From NCBI RefSeq assembly GCF_002233755.1, contig NZ_NIFO01000023.1, positions 1 through 64,000 of the forward strand: a DNA stretch of 64,000 bases, in the 5' to 3' direction. The notes beneath the pieces are model-generated. The model searched no databases, was not told where the DNA came from, and saw only the letters and a program-made list of their open reading frames with translations. Position numbers and translations under genes: made by a program. Of this stretch, positions 1 through 10,131 are shown in pieces. Within the stretch, counting starts at the first letter, position 1. Each line of letters opens with the position of its first letter. Origin of the DNA: Acinetobacter piscicola. Its GTDB lineage: Bacteria; Pseudomonadota; Gammaproteobacteria; Pseudomonadales; Moraxellaceae.

Positions 1-142
1 CAATAGCAGAGGGTGTTTTTTTATGTTTCGTTTTTCTATTGAAAAATAATCTTGCCCATAAATTAAAAACTAAATACAGTATAAATAATCCGTGATTTAG
101 ATTTGCTAATCGTGTTTATTGAAAAATAAAAATGGAATTCTT

Positions 143-1189
143 ATGAAGTTTGTTTGGGTATTAGCTGCATCAATATTTGTTAATTTAGCGGCATACGCAC
201 AGCCTGAAGCTTTGCAAGATGCAAGTCCAAAATTATCAGAAATCAAAGGATCGAGTCTAGAGCCATTAATAATACCTAAAATGGTTTATCCGAAAAACTT
301 ACTTAAGGTAGGAAATGGTGGGAGGGTAAATATAAAAGTTGTAATTAATAAGCAAGGGGAGGTGAGTAAAGTTATAGTCTTAGAATCAATTCATCCCGAT
401 TTAGAAAAAGTGGTTGTTCAAAATATTCTAGCGGCTAAATTTAAGCCTATAAAAGAAGAAGTTGAAATTGAAATACCATATGATTTTATGATTCAGGAGC
501 TAAAAGAGAATAACGGAGATGCTCCATTTAAAACATCAAGTGCTTCTGTTCATTTACAAGAAAAATTTCAGTTTGATGTCGCGCCACAAATAAAAATTGT
601 TGTCCCTGTTGTTTATCCTTTGGATTTATTGGAAAAAAATCAAACTGGCAAAGCAAATATAATGATCATTATTGATCCTAATGGTCATATTGTGGAATCT
701 AAAATATTGTCATCAACACAACCTGAATTTGGTTTATCAGCCCAAGCTTCATTTAGTTCATGGGTTTTTGAACCAGCAATTAAAAATGGGCAACCAAGTT
801 GGGCTGCACTATCGAAAGAGTATAATTTTAAACCAATGAACAGAGATACTGGGGTAAATCCTTCAGCTAAAAGAATTTTAAAATATATTGAAAATAATGA
901 TGGAAGACTGGTTAACGCCAATCAGTTAGATTCGATCCCAGTAGCATTGTATAGTCCATATCCAAATATACCTTCAGAACTCATTAATAGTAAAAAGTAC
1001 AAAGAGGTTCTTATTGAATTTTATTTGGATGAAGAGGGAGTGGTTCAGTTACCTAAAGTTATTTCTGCAGAAAATGATGATCTTACGTGGTTGTTGCTTA
1101 CACAGGTGCAACGTTGGCAATTTCAGAAGCCTTTGAAAAACGGAAAGCCCGTCATTACTAAATTACAATTACCAATCTCGATTGAGTAA
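143..1189 (+). CDS. Secreted protein with three TonB C-terminal-like repeats
   Basis: The ATG at 143 is preferred over an upstream in-frame TTG at 119 because it begins a clean Sec signal peptide ending near AYA-QP. The mature protein holds three stretches resembling the TonB C-terminal fold, each with a Y-P segment, a V-x-I-x-V-x-I strand, an N/D-x-x-G turn and a W/F-x-F-x-P-like end: roughly residues 40-120, 145-225 and 265-345. A true TonB has an uncleaved membrane anchor and a Pro-rich spacer. Neither is visible here and no exbB/exbD lies nearby, so this is probably a periplasmic or surface TonB-C repeat protein and not an energy transducer. The exact function is unknown. Confidence 0.7.
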   Translation: MKFVWVLAASIFVNLAAYAQPEALQDASPKLSEIKGSSLEPLIIPKMVYPKNLLKVGNGGRVNIKVVINKQGEVSKVIVLESIHPDLEKVVVQNILAAKFKPIKEEVEIEIPYDFMIQELKENNGDAPFKTSSASVHLQEKFQFDVAPQIKIVVPVVYPLDLLEKNQTGKANIMIIIDPNGHIVESKILSSTQPEFGLSAQASFSSWVFEPAIKNGQPSWAALSKEYNFKPMNRDTGVNPSAKRILKYIENNDGRLVNANQLDSIPVALYSPYPNIPSELINSKKYKEVLIEFYLDEEGVVQLPKVISAENDDLTWLLLTQVQRWQFQKPLKNGKPVITKLQLPISIE

Positions 1190-1345
1190 TTAAAAGTAAA
1201 TTTGTTGGTAAGTTATTGATATTAATATTTTTTGTGTGTTGAATGAAACTGGTCTTTGCAGAGAATTAATTATTTAAAAGATCTTACTTTTTTGTTTTGA
1301 TAATGTGTTAATCATCTATTTGAATTGCAATTTCCTAGATAGAAA

Positions 1346-1374
1346 AATGCCTCAACAAATGATGTTGAGGCATT
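1346..1374 (-). terminator. Intrinsic terminator of the glt operon
   Basis: Twelve-base perfect arms (1346-1357 and 1363-1374) enclose a 5-base loop. Read on the minus strand, the hairpin is followed by a run of T just after gltL. Confidence 0.85.
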
Positions 1375-1379
1375 ATTTG

Positions 1380-2123
1380 TTAATGCACCATCGAAATCTT
1401 ATCTAAGAAAAATTTAGTTCTTTCATGGCGTTCTTCAGGTTTGTTAAAGAAGTCTTCTGTTTTACAGTCTTCAATAATTTTTCCTTGATCCATAAAGATA
1501 ACACGACTTGAAACTTTACGTGCGAAGCCCATTTCATGGGTAACACACATCATCGTCATGCCTTCTTTCGCAAGCTGACTCATTACATCAAGCACTTCAC
1601 CGACCATTTCCGGATCAAGAGCAGAGGTCGGTTCATCGAATAACATGCACACAGGATCCATGCATAGACCACGAGCAATCGCAACACGTTGTTGCTGACC
1701 ACCTGAAAGCTGACCAGGGAATTTGTCTTTATGCGCAGATAGTCCAACTCGATCTAAATATTGTAATGCTTTCTTCTTCGCTTCTTGCTCAGAACGTTTA
1801 AGCACTTTCATCTGACCAATAGTTAAATTGTCAAAAACAGTCATATGCGGAAAGAGTTCAAAGTGTTGGAATACCATACCTACACGTGAACGAAATTTAG
1901 CTAAATCTGTTTTAGAATCTTTTAGGGTAGTTCCATCTACAACAATATTGCCTTCTTGAAAAGGCTCTAATGCATTCACTGTTTTAATAAGTGTTGATTT
2001 TCCAGAACCAGATGGTCCGCAAACTACGACAACTTCACCTTTTTCAATAGAGGTTGTGCAATCAGTTAGAACCTGAAAATCTCCATACCATTTTGAGATA
2101 TGTTGTATTTCTATCATTGGCAT
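1380..2123 (-). CDS. gltL: Glutamate/aspartate ABC transporter ATP-binding protein
   Basis: This is the cytoplasmic ATPase that powers amino-acid uptake through GltJ and GltK. The 247-residue length is normal for the polar amino-acid family. Visible motifs are Walker [10 protein letters not shown] near residue 36, the Q-loop in [13 protein letters not shown], the signature LSGGQQQR, Walker [14 protein letters not shown] and the switch His in [13 protein letters not shown] lies 7 bases before the ATG. It is the last gene of a four-gene operon and a terminator follows at once. The transporter class is certain; the Glu/Asp specificity is inferred from the whole operon resembling gltIJKL. Confidence 0.93.
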   Translation of the reverse strand: MPMIEIQHISKWYGDFQVLTDCTTSIEKGEVVVVCGPSGSGKSTLIKTVNALEPFQEGNIVVDGTTLKDSKTDLAKFRSRVGMVFQHFELFPHMTVFDNLTIGQMKVLKRSEQEAKKKALQYLDRVGLSAHKDKFPGQLSGGQQQRVAIARGLCMDPVCMLFDEPTSALDPEMVGEVLDVMSQLAKEGMTMMCVTHEMGFARKVSSRVIFMDQGKIIEDCKTEDFFNKPEERHERTKFFLDKISMVH

Positions 2124-2136
2124 ATCGATTCTCCAA

Positions 2137-2814
2137 TTAACGAATAATTGCTATTTTTTGATGTAAACGCTTCACAAGTCTAGAAAGCGCAAAGGAGATA
2201 CAGAAGTAAACAACAGCTACAACTAGGTAGAAAGTTGCTTTTGTTTCAGCACCATAAGTATTTGCTAATGTATTAGCATTGCCTAAGAAGTCGGGAGCAC
2301 TAATGACGTAAACCAATGATACATCTTGGAAAAGTACAATGGATTGAGTGAGCAATACAGGGAGCATGTTTCTAAATGCTTGTGGTAAAACAACATTTGA
2401 CATGGTCTGTCCATAAGTGAAACCAATTGCATAGCCTGCATTGACTTGACCTTTGGATACAGACTGAATACCTGAACGCACGATTTCCGAGAAGAATGCT
2501 GCTTCAAAAATTGCAAATGTTACGACGCTTGAAAAAAGTGGTCCGTAATATGTGTCTGACTGAAACTCAAAAAACTTTGGCAGTAGAAAGTAGAAAATAA
2601 AGATGACTTGAATCAGTGGTACACCACGAAAGAAATCAACATAAAATTTAGCAAAACTACTGGCAATTTTATTATTAGACAGTCTCATCATTGCAAGTGG
2701 CGTACCGATGAGGATACCGCCAATCACAGAGAGAACTGTAACTGTAACTGTGAATTTGAATCCTGCGAGCAAAGTTTGGATGACATCTTCATTTTGTAAT
2801 ATGCTGAAATCCAT
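2137..2814 (-). CDS. gltK: Glutamate/aspartate ABC transporter permease GltK
   Basis: This is an inner-membrane permease of the HisM/GlnP type, 225 residues, with about five hydrophobic segments. The conserved cytoplasmic EAA loop that docks on the ATPase is visible as [25 protein letters not shown]. An early [12 protein letters not shown] segment and the [12 protein letters not shown] stretch are typical of the family. The start codon lies only 2 bases after the gltJ stop, so the two permeases are translationally coupled and probably form a heterodimer. Confidence 0.92.
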   Translation of the reverse strand: MDFSILQNEDVIQTLLAGFKFTVTVTVLSVIGGILIGTPLAMMRLSNNKIASSFAKFYVDFFRGVPLIQVIFIFYFLLPKFFEFQSDTYYGPLFSSVVTFAIFEAAFFSEIVRSGIQSVSKGQVNAGYAIGFTYGQTMSNVVLPQAFRNMLPVLLTQSIVLFQDVSLVYVISAPDFLGNANTLANTYGAETKATFYLVVAVVYFCISFALSRLVKRLHQKIAIIR

Positions 2815-2816
2815 AA

Positions 2817-3659
2817 TTATTTACCCCCTGATCCAAGTCCAGGAACTGCCATGCGTTTCTCAATCCAAGCCATGATGTATTTAATAGAATAGGTAATAAT
2901 TAGATACACTGGAGTAGAGAGAATAAGAATAACAATATCTTGGGATGTTTCTTCACGCATTGTTTTGGTATAAGCAAAGAAATTCAAAACACTCAATGCA
3001 TATAAAACAGCTGAGTTTTTAAATACGTTCATTGCCTCAGAGGTCAAAGTCGGCCAAACAATACGATATGCGACTGGCAATACAACGTAACGATAGCTTT
3101 GGCTTTGAGTCAAGCCAATTGCGAAAGCTGCATTTTTTTGCCCACGTGAAACGGTATTAATACCTGCACGAACTTGTTCCGCGATTCGGGCTGCGGTATA
3201 TAAGCCAAGTGCGAAGACACCAATTGCAGCAGGATTATCATTGAGAATGTTCTGCCACCATCCGCCATTGACTATTTCTCCACTCCCTGTACTTAAGCTT
3301 TTTGGGAGTAGCTCGGGAAATACAAATGCCCAGAAAAATAGTTGAACAATGAGTGGGATGTTACGAAATAATTCGACATAACACGTACCAATAAAAGACA
3401 AAGGTTTATTGGGTGCTGTGCGCAATATACCAATAAGAGATCCAACTGTGAAGGCAATAATAAAGGCGAGAACAGCAGTCCAAACCATCGTCCAAACGCC
3501 AGAACCTAGGAGTTGTAACCAAGTTGGTGCATCAGCAACAGGGGAGTAACTTTCACCACCAATTGCTTTACATACAGACTCTGCCCATGCCGCTTTTTCT
3601 AAACTGTATTCGTTGGAAGGTAGACAATATGCTGTCCAGTTAAGTGAGCCTACTGACAT
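2817..3659 (-). CDS. gltJ: Glutamate/aspartate ABC transporter permease GltJ
   Basis: This is the second inner-membrane permease of the operon. The ATG at 3659 is chosen because AAGGAG sits 6 bases upstream; an in-frame TTG at 3674 is less likely. An N-terminal extension of about 45 residues precedes the first transmembrane segment, which is typical of GltJ. The EAA loop appears as RIAEQVRAGINTVSRGQKNAAFAIG, and ELFRNIPLIVQLFFW matches the family. It follows gltI after a hairpin at 3694-3728, which probably sets a lower level for the permeases than for the binding protein. Confidence 0.92.
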   Translation of the reverse strand: MSVGSLNWTAYCLPSNEYSLEKAAWAESVCKAIGGESYSPVADAPTWLQLLGSGVWTMVWTAVLAFIIAFTVGSLIGILRTAPNKPLSFIGTCYVELFRNIPLIVQLFFWAFVFPELLPKSLSTGSGEIVNGGWWQNILNDNPAAIGVFALGLYTAARIAEQVRAGINTVSRGQKNAAFAIGLTQSQSYRYVVLPVAYRIVWPTLTSEAMNVFKNSAVLYALSVLNFFAYTKTMREETSQDIVILILSTPVYLIITYSIKYIMAWIEKRMAVPGLGSGGK

Positions 3660-3693
3660 GCGTGCTCCTTGCAATTTTAATTTTTTAAAAAAT

Positions 3694-3728
3694 TATAGAT
3701 CAAAACATGAGACATATTTTGATCTATA
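3694..3728 (-). terminator. Intercistronic hairpin between gltI and gltJ (partial terminator)
   Basis: Perfect 12-base arms (TATAGATCAAAA and its complement) enclose an 11-base loop and are followed on the minus strand by AATTTTTT. It lies after the gltI stop and before the gltJ ribosome site. In many ABC importer operons such a hairpin allows excess binding protein through partial termination or mRNA protection; that role is inferred here. Confidence 0.7.
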
Positions 3729-3753
3729 CACTATTTTTCTAATCAAAGGGTGC

Positions 3754-4653
3754 TTAGTTGATACCAGCATCAGTAGGTTTAGCCATAAGCGCTTTATAAG
3801 ATGAGCTCATAGGCATGTTCATGTTAACATTTTTAGGTGCGATTGGAGACAAGAACCATTTTTTATACAAAGCAGTCATTTGTCCATTTTTCCACATACC
3901 TGTTACAACACGGTCTGCAATGGCTTTATATGCTGCATCACCTTTAGGCAGCATAATGCCATAAGGTTCTGAAGATAGAACAGGTCCTACAATTTTGAAA
4001 TCTTTAGGATTTGATGATTTTGCAATTAAACCTGCAAGGATGTTGTCATCCATAACGAATGCAGCAGCACGACCTGAAGCAACCATTGCAAATGAGTCTG
4101 AGTGGTCTTTGCCGTAAACGTTATTTACATTTACTTTTTCGCCTTTTTCACCCATTTTGATGTATTTGTCAGAAGTTGTACCTTGAGTTGTTACAACAGC
4201 TTTACCATTTAAATCAGCAATTGATTTGATTGGTGAATTTGCTTTTACAGCCATGCGAACTTCTGTTGCATAGTAGTTTGTAGAGAAACTCACTTGTTGC
4301 TGGCGTTGTACAGAGTTTGTGGTTGTACCACATTCCATATCAATATTGCCTGCTAAAATTTCAGGAATACGAGTAGAAGAAGTAACAGCTTTATATTCAA
4401 CTTTGAGGTTTGGCATTTTTAAGGATTTTTTCAGTTCATTTGCAAAATTGTTACAAATATCTACTGCATAACCCATCGGTTTTCCACCAACGACATAAGA
4501 AATCGGATCTGAAGATTCACGATAACCAATGATGACTTTTCCTGATTGCTTAATTTTTACAAGAGTATCTGCTGCTTGAGCTTGTGAAAAAGCGCCACTC
4601 GCCATAAGTACGCCAAGTGTTGTTGTTAGTACCTTTGTCGATAATTTCTTCAT
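3754..4653 (-). CDS. gltI: Periplasmic glutamate/aspartate-binding protein
   Basis: This is the solute-binding protein of the operon (family 3, SBP_bac_3). The ATG at 4653 gives the signal peptide MKKLSTKVLTTTLGVLMASG ending near AQA, with GGAG 9 bases upstream; an upstream in-frame ATG at 4668 has no such support. The mature protein carries family features: an early G-K-V-I-I-G-Y-R-E-S segment, the ligand-pocket stretch DMECGTTTNSVQRQQQVSFS, and the hinge region K-A-V-V-T-T-Q-G-T-T-S. The length of 299 residues is like E. coli GltI. Ligand specificity is inferred from family resemblance. Confidence 0.92.
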   Translation of the reverse strand: MKKLSTKVLTTTLGVLMASGAFSQAQAADTLVKIKQSGKVIIGYRESSDPISYVVGGKPMGYAVDICNNFANELKKSLKMPNLKVEYKAVTSSTRIPEILAGNIDMECGTTTNSVQRQQQVSFSTNYYATEVRMAVKANSPIKSIADLNGKAVVTTQGTTSDKYIKMGEKGEKVNVNNVYGKDHSDSFAMVASGRAAAFVMDDNILAGLIAKSSNPKDFKIVGPVLSSEPYGIMLPKGDAAYKAIADRVVTGMWKNGQMTALYKKWFLSPIAPKNVNMNMPMSSSYKALMAKPTDAGIN

Positions 4654-4724
4654 CTTTGAAGTCTCCATTTGCTTTTATCTTTGAGCAATCTAGCTTAGGT
4701 TTCGAATTGTTACATTTTTGGTGT

Positions 4725-4753
4725 TATGTATTTTGCAATACATGATCCGTCAA
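4725..4753 (-). promoter_or_regulatory. gltI sigma-70 promoter overlapping an 18-base inverted repeat
   Basis: On the minus strand TTGACG (4753-4748) is followed after 17 bases by TACATA (4730-4725), which would give a leader of about 65 bases for gltI. A perfect inverted repeat ATGTATT-TTGC-AATACAT occupies 4726-4743, covering most of the -10 and the spacer, as expected of a repressor operator. The regulator is unknown. Confidence 0.6.
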
Positions 4754-4841
4754 ACACCGTATCCCTATTTATTTTTATACCTACCCTTTAAATAAGTAAA
4801 GGATAAAACATAATAAATAGTAAATTTTGATCAAAATATAA

Positions 4842-4857
4842 TGTGATACCGATCACG
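4842..4857. promoter_or_regulatory. CRP/Vfr-like binding site
   Basis: TGTGATACCGATCACG matches the TGTGA-N6-TCACA consensus at nine of ten fixed bases. It lies about 190 bases upstream of the gltI start and 320 upstream of rpoN. Which gene it serves, if any, is not clear. Confidence 0.4.
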
Positions 4858-5177
4858 ATAGGTTTGGTATTGTATTTAAAAAAAATTAAATAAATAGAGG
4901 CTAAGGCATTTATTTTAGCTTATGCATTTTTAAACAGTATTTCTTTGATTGATAATGAAATTGACAATATTAAATTTCAATCTATTGATTTTATTTTTAA
5001 TAAAATCAATACAAGAGCTAAAATTTATTTTAGTTAATAAATAATAAATATTTTTTTAGCAATTCATTCTTTTTTGTGACTAGGCGCATATCGTTGCATA
5101 TGCTATAAAATACAAATAGGCATGAATTTTGCTTGTTTGTAATTGATACGTGTTAAAACAGTGTGGGGCGCATTTTT

Positions 5178-6632
5178 ATGAAGTTATCGGTTGGATTAAA
5201 GGTTGCAAACTCGTTGTCGCTTACGCCTCAATTGCAACAAGCCATTCGATTGCTCCAATTATCGAGTTTAGAGCTTGAGCAAGAAATTCAAATACAACTG
5301 GATAGTAATCCACTACTTGAAAAAGTAGAGGAGGAAAGTCATGAAATTGAAAGTTTAGATGAAACTAAAAAAGAACAACAAGAATATGAACTTTCTGAGT
5401 CTTTAAATGCAGATCATTTACCCGATGAATTACCTGTAGATACCGATTGGGACGATGTTTATACGCACCAATCCACTGCAATGGAACGCCCTGAATTTGA
5501 TGATCGTGAAGATAATCGCCATGCTGAAGCATCACTTAAAGAACACATGCTTGGACAGGTTAACCTCTTACATTTTTCACCAGTCGACCAACTCATTGCA
5601 TATTGTCTTGTTGATGCTTTGGATGAAAAAGGTTTTTTAGATGCAGATGTAGAAGAAATTGTCAGTTCAGTTCAGCATTTATTACAACAAATGGATTATG
5701 AAATAGAAGTTGAAGTTGACGAGGTTTTGGTTGTTTTAAAACATATTCAACGGCTAGAACCGATTGGAATCGGGTCTAGAAATTTAGCAGAATGTTTATT
5801 TATACAAATAGATACTTTGCCGAATACAACTTTATTTAGAAAAGAAGCTTTAATGTTATTGAAACATTATGAGCTATTGGTGAGTAATGATTTAAATAAA
5901 CTCATTAAACAAACTGGTTTAAATGCAGACCAATTAAAATCAGCTGTTGATTTATTGAAGACTTTAAAGCCTTATCCGGGTGCTGAATTTGAACAAAAAG
6001 AATCAGATTATCAAATTCCAGATGTGGTGGTTTCTAAAAAAAGTGAACACTGGCATGTACAACTAAATCCCGATATTTTGCCTAAATTAAGAATTAATAC
6101 TTTTTATTCTGGAATGATTAAGCGCGCTGACCAAAGTGATGATAATCAATATTTACGTAATCAAATGTTGGAAGCTAAAAACTTTATTAAAAGCGTTGAT
6201 GAGCGACATAAGACATTGTTGAAAGTTGCTACATGTATTGTGCAGCATCAAAGAGAGTTTTTAGAAATTGGTGCTGAGGGAATGAAACCTCTGGTACTAC
6301 GTGATGTTGCGGAGGAGGTGGAGTTACATGAATCTACAGTTTCTCGAGTAACAACCAATAAGTTTTTACTTACTCCACGTGGTTTATTTGAGTTAAAATA
6401 TTTCTTTTCAAGTCATGTGGGAACAACAGCAGGTGGTGAGGCTTCTTCAACAGCGATTCGTGCAAAAATCAAAAAACTGATTTCAGATGAAAATCCACGG
6501 AAACCTTTGTCAGATAATACGATTGCAAATTTGTTGAAAGATGATGGGATCGAAGTTGCTCGAAGAACGGTCGCAAAATATCGTGAATCGTTACATATTC
6601 CTTCATCTTCAGATCGAAAAGTCTTGATCTAA
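5178..6632 (+). CDS. rpoN: RNA polymerase sigma-54 factor
   Basis: Sigma-54 directs polymerase to -24/-12 promoters and depends on enhancer-binding ATPases. The ATG at 5178 starts MKLSVGLKVANSLSLTPQLQ with GGGG 9 bases upstream; an in-frame GTG at 5163 is less likely. The Gln/Leu-rich region I is followed by an acidic region II (residues about 55-110), the core-binding region and the DNA-binding end. The RpoN box ARRTVAKYRE is near the C-terminus. Length of 484 residues is normal. hpf follows, as in many Proteobacteria; lptB, often found upstream, is absent here. Confidence 0.96.
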   Translation: MKLSVGLKVANSLSLTPQLQQAIRLLQLSSLELEQEIQIQLDSNPLLEKVEEESHEIESLDETKKEQQEYELSESLNADHLPDELPVDTDWDDVYTHQSTAMERPEFDDREDNRHAEASLKEHMLGQVNLLHFSPVDQLIAYCLVDALDEKGFLDADVEEIVSSVQHLLQQMDYEIEVEVDEVLVVLKHIQRLEPIGIGSRNLAECLFIQIDTLPNTTLFRKEALMLLKHYELLVSNDLNKLIKQTGLNADQLKSAVDLLKTLKPYPGAEFEQKESDYQIPDVVVSKKSEHWHVQLNPDILPKLRINTFYSGMIKRADQSDDNQYLRNQMLEAKNFIKSVDERHKTLLKVATCIVQHQREFLEIGAEGMKPLVLRDVAEEVELHESTVSRVTTNKFLLTPRGLFELKYFFSSHVGTTAGGEASSTAIRAKIKKLISDENPRKPLSDNTIANLLKDDGIEVARRTVAKYRESLHIPSSSDRKVLI

Positions 6633-6814
6633 CTTTTAAAATGTGGCAATTCTAAAGGTTCATTATGACAAAATAATGAACCGCTTGTTAGTTTTTTGGA
6701 GTAGTTAAAATGATTGCATGATGTAAGGTACAGTATTTTCCTCGGTGAATTCTGGCATCAGATCATTTTGATTATGACGATCATATCTTCATTACGAAGG
6801 AGAGGGATGGAACT

Positions 6815-7153
6815 ATGCAAATTACAATTCGTGGACATCATTTAAGTATTACACCTGCAATAGAAGAAAGCATTCGAGATAAATTTACACAGATGACCAA
6901 GCATATAGATCAAGTGAATAGTATGCAGGTGAAGCTAAGTAAAGATCATCAATTGGATAAAAGATCAAAAAAAGGGAGTGCAAACCATATCGCAGAGGCG
7001 ATTGTACGATTACCGGGAATTGAGCTGTTTGCTCAAGCTTCTGCTGATGATATGTATAATGCGATTGCAAAGCTCAGTGATAAATTAAAAAGACAGTTAG
7101 AGCGACATCGTAAAATGCAGTTAAATTATCAACCGTTGTTGGTATCTGCTTAG
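6815..7153 (+). CDS. hpf: Ribosome hibernation promoting factor
   Basis: This 112-residue protein is a short-form HPF/YfiA (sigma-54 modulation) family member that binds the 30S A/P-site region and promotes ribosome dimers in slow growth. It starts MQITIRGHHLSITPAIEESI, a typical opening, and keeps the basic C-terminal part KLKRQLERHRK. A strong GGAGAGGG lies about 14 bases before the ATG. It sits 180 bases after rpoN and ends at its own terminator. Confidence 0.93.
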   Translation: MQITIRGHHLSITPAIEESIRDKFTQMTKHIDQVNSMQVKLSKDHQLDKRSKKGSANHIAEAIVRLPGIELFAQASADDMYNAIAKLSDKLKRQLERHRKMQLNYQPLLVSA

Positions 7154-7170
7154 CATAGAAAAAGAACTAA

Positions 7171-7199
7171 AAAAAGAGGTTGCAAATACCTCTTTTTTT
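7171..7199 (+). terminator. Intrinsic terminator after hpf
   Basis: Arms AAAAAGAGGT and ACCTCTTTTT around a 7-base loop are followed by a continuous T run. Confidence 0.9.
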
Positions 7200-7293
7200 T
7201 ATTGATAATTTTGTACGAGATAATGAATTATTTTGCTGAGTTATAGTAAAATAGTCGGTTTTTACACTGTCAGTCCTATAAGAGGTCGATGCA

Positions 7294-7545
7294 ATGAATA
7301 GTGAACAGCTCACTGAAATATTAAAAGCAGCTTTTCCTGATGCTGAGGTTGCTGTCAGTGGACAAGCAGGTAAATTTGACCTCCGTATTGTAGACGAACA
7401 ATTTGAAGGGAAGCGTCCCGTTGCTCGTCAGCAGACAGTGTACCAACCACTAAACTCCTATATCGCAAGTGGTGCAGTACATGCTGTGACTATTCGTGCA
7501 ATGACTAAAGAAGAATGGCGCAAAGCCAGTATGTTTGGAGCTTAA
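7294..7545 (+). CDS. ibaG: BolA/IbaG-family protein
   Basis: This 83-residue protein belongs to the BolA family, which works with monothiol glutaredoxins in iron-sulfur handling. It has the short alpha-beta form with a typical F-E-G-K segment and a C-terminal I-H/V-A-x-T-I-R-A-x-T-x-E-E-W like end. Its position directly before murA, 6 bases away, is where ibaG (yrbA) lies in many Gammaproteobacteria, so it is likely co-transcribed with murA. The symbol rests on this neighbourhood. Confidence 0.8.
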   Translation: MNSEQLTEILKAAFPDAEVAVSGQAGKFDLRIVDEQFEGKRPVARQQTVYQPLNSYIASGAVHAVTIRAMTKEEWRKASMFGA

Positions 7546-9506
<1,961 letters not shown>

Positions 9507-9541
9507 AACTTATAAATTAAGTCTACTTTTGCGAATAAATG

Positions 9542-9566
9542 ACCGTCCATATTTGGGCGGTTTTTT
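9542..9566 (+). terminator. Intrinsic terminator after hisG
   Basis: Seven-base arms ACCGTCC/GGGCGGT (one T-G wobble) enclose a 6-base loop and run into six T. It separates hisG from hisD. Confidence 0.85.
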
Positions 9567-9584
9567 ATTCATGATTTAAAATAT

Positions 9585-9926
9585 TTAAAGTGTTATGCAA
9601 TAGGATTCGATCAGTATGAGTTTGTTTGAGTGATTAAAAGTATAAAGGTCACATGCTTGAATAATTGTATTCTTATTTGAATGATAAAATTCAGCAGATC
9701 CTTGAATAATGACTGTATTTAAAGATTGATATTGTGCATGAATAGTGAACTTATGTGGTGTTTCATTAAAGTGAGATTGTATTAAATTACAGTGATTTAT
9801 TGTGTGTTCTAATCCCTTTATATGCTGCTCTCCAATAATATGCCATTCAATATCTTCAGCGAAATATTGAAAGACAGAACTAAACTGACCTAATGAGAAT
9901 GTCTGAGCTATTTCCTTTATTTGCAT
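9585..9926 (-). CDS. SnoaL/NTF2-like fold protein
   Basis: This 113-residue protein has the features of the NTF2/SnoaL cone-fold superfamily: an N-terminal helix, an F-A-E-D-I-E-W-H-I-I-G segment typical of the pocket, and alternating strands ending in L-Y-T-F-N. Such proteins include small isomerases and lyases as well as ligand binders, so the substrate cannot be told. It lies on the strand opposite to hisG and hisD and splits that biosynthetic series, which suggests an insertion into an otherwise co-directional group. Confidence 0.65.
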   Translation of the reverse strand: MQIKEIAQTFSLGQFSSVFQYFAEDIEWHIIGEQHIKGLEHTINHCNLIQSHFNETPHKFTIHAQYQSLNTVIIQGSAEFYHSNKNTIIQACDLYTFNHSNKLILIESYCITL

Positions 9927-10062
9927 CTTAAATCCTATGATGGTTTTTAATTTTTAAATGGATATATAACATTATTTTGGTAAGTGCATTCAGTTAACTT
10001 GCTATCTAAAATATCATTTGATGAAAGTATTTTTCTATAAAACTAAATAGAAATGACGATGT

Positions 10063-10124
10063 TATCTTGCCCACAAGATAGCCAAAACAAGGTAAACTAA
10101 ATCTTTCCTAAACAACCTTGTGGG
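10063..10124 (+). promoter_or_regulatory. Structured leader of hisD with competing stems
   Basis: TATCTTG (10063-10069) pairs perfectly with CAAGATA (10074-10080), ACAAGGT (10087-10093) with ACCTTGT (10115-10121), and CCCACAAG (10070-10077) with CTTGTGGG (10117-10124). The third pairing excludes the first two and covers the GTGGG just before the hisD ATG at 10132. A translational switch is inferred, not shown. Confidence 0.35.
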
Positions 10125-10131
10125 TAAATTG

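Larger units (their letters stand above)
4654..5177. other. Intergenic region between divergent gltI and rpoN
   Basis: No gene is visible in this strongly AT-rich 524-base stretch. It holds the gltI promoter with an internal palindrome (4725-4753), a perfect 14-base palindrome ATTTTGATCAAAAT (4824-4837), and a CRP/Vfr-like site (4842-4857). The half nearest rpoN is very AT-rich without a convincing single promoter. Confidence 0.7.

Noticed and set aside
1..142. A gene at the left edge
   Set aside because: The first 118 bases are AT-rich with several stops and hold only what looks like the leader of the TonB-C repeat gene.
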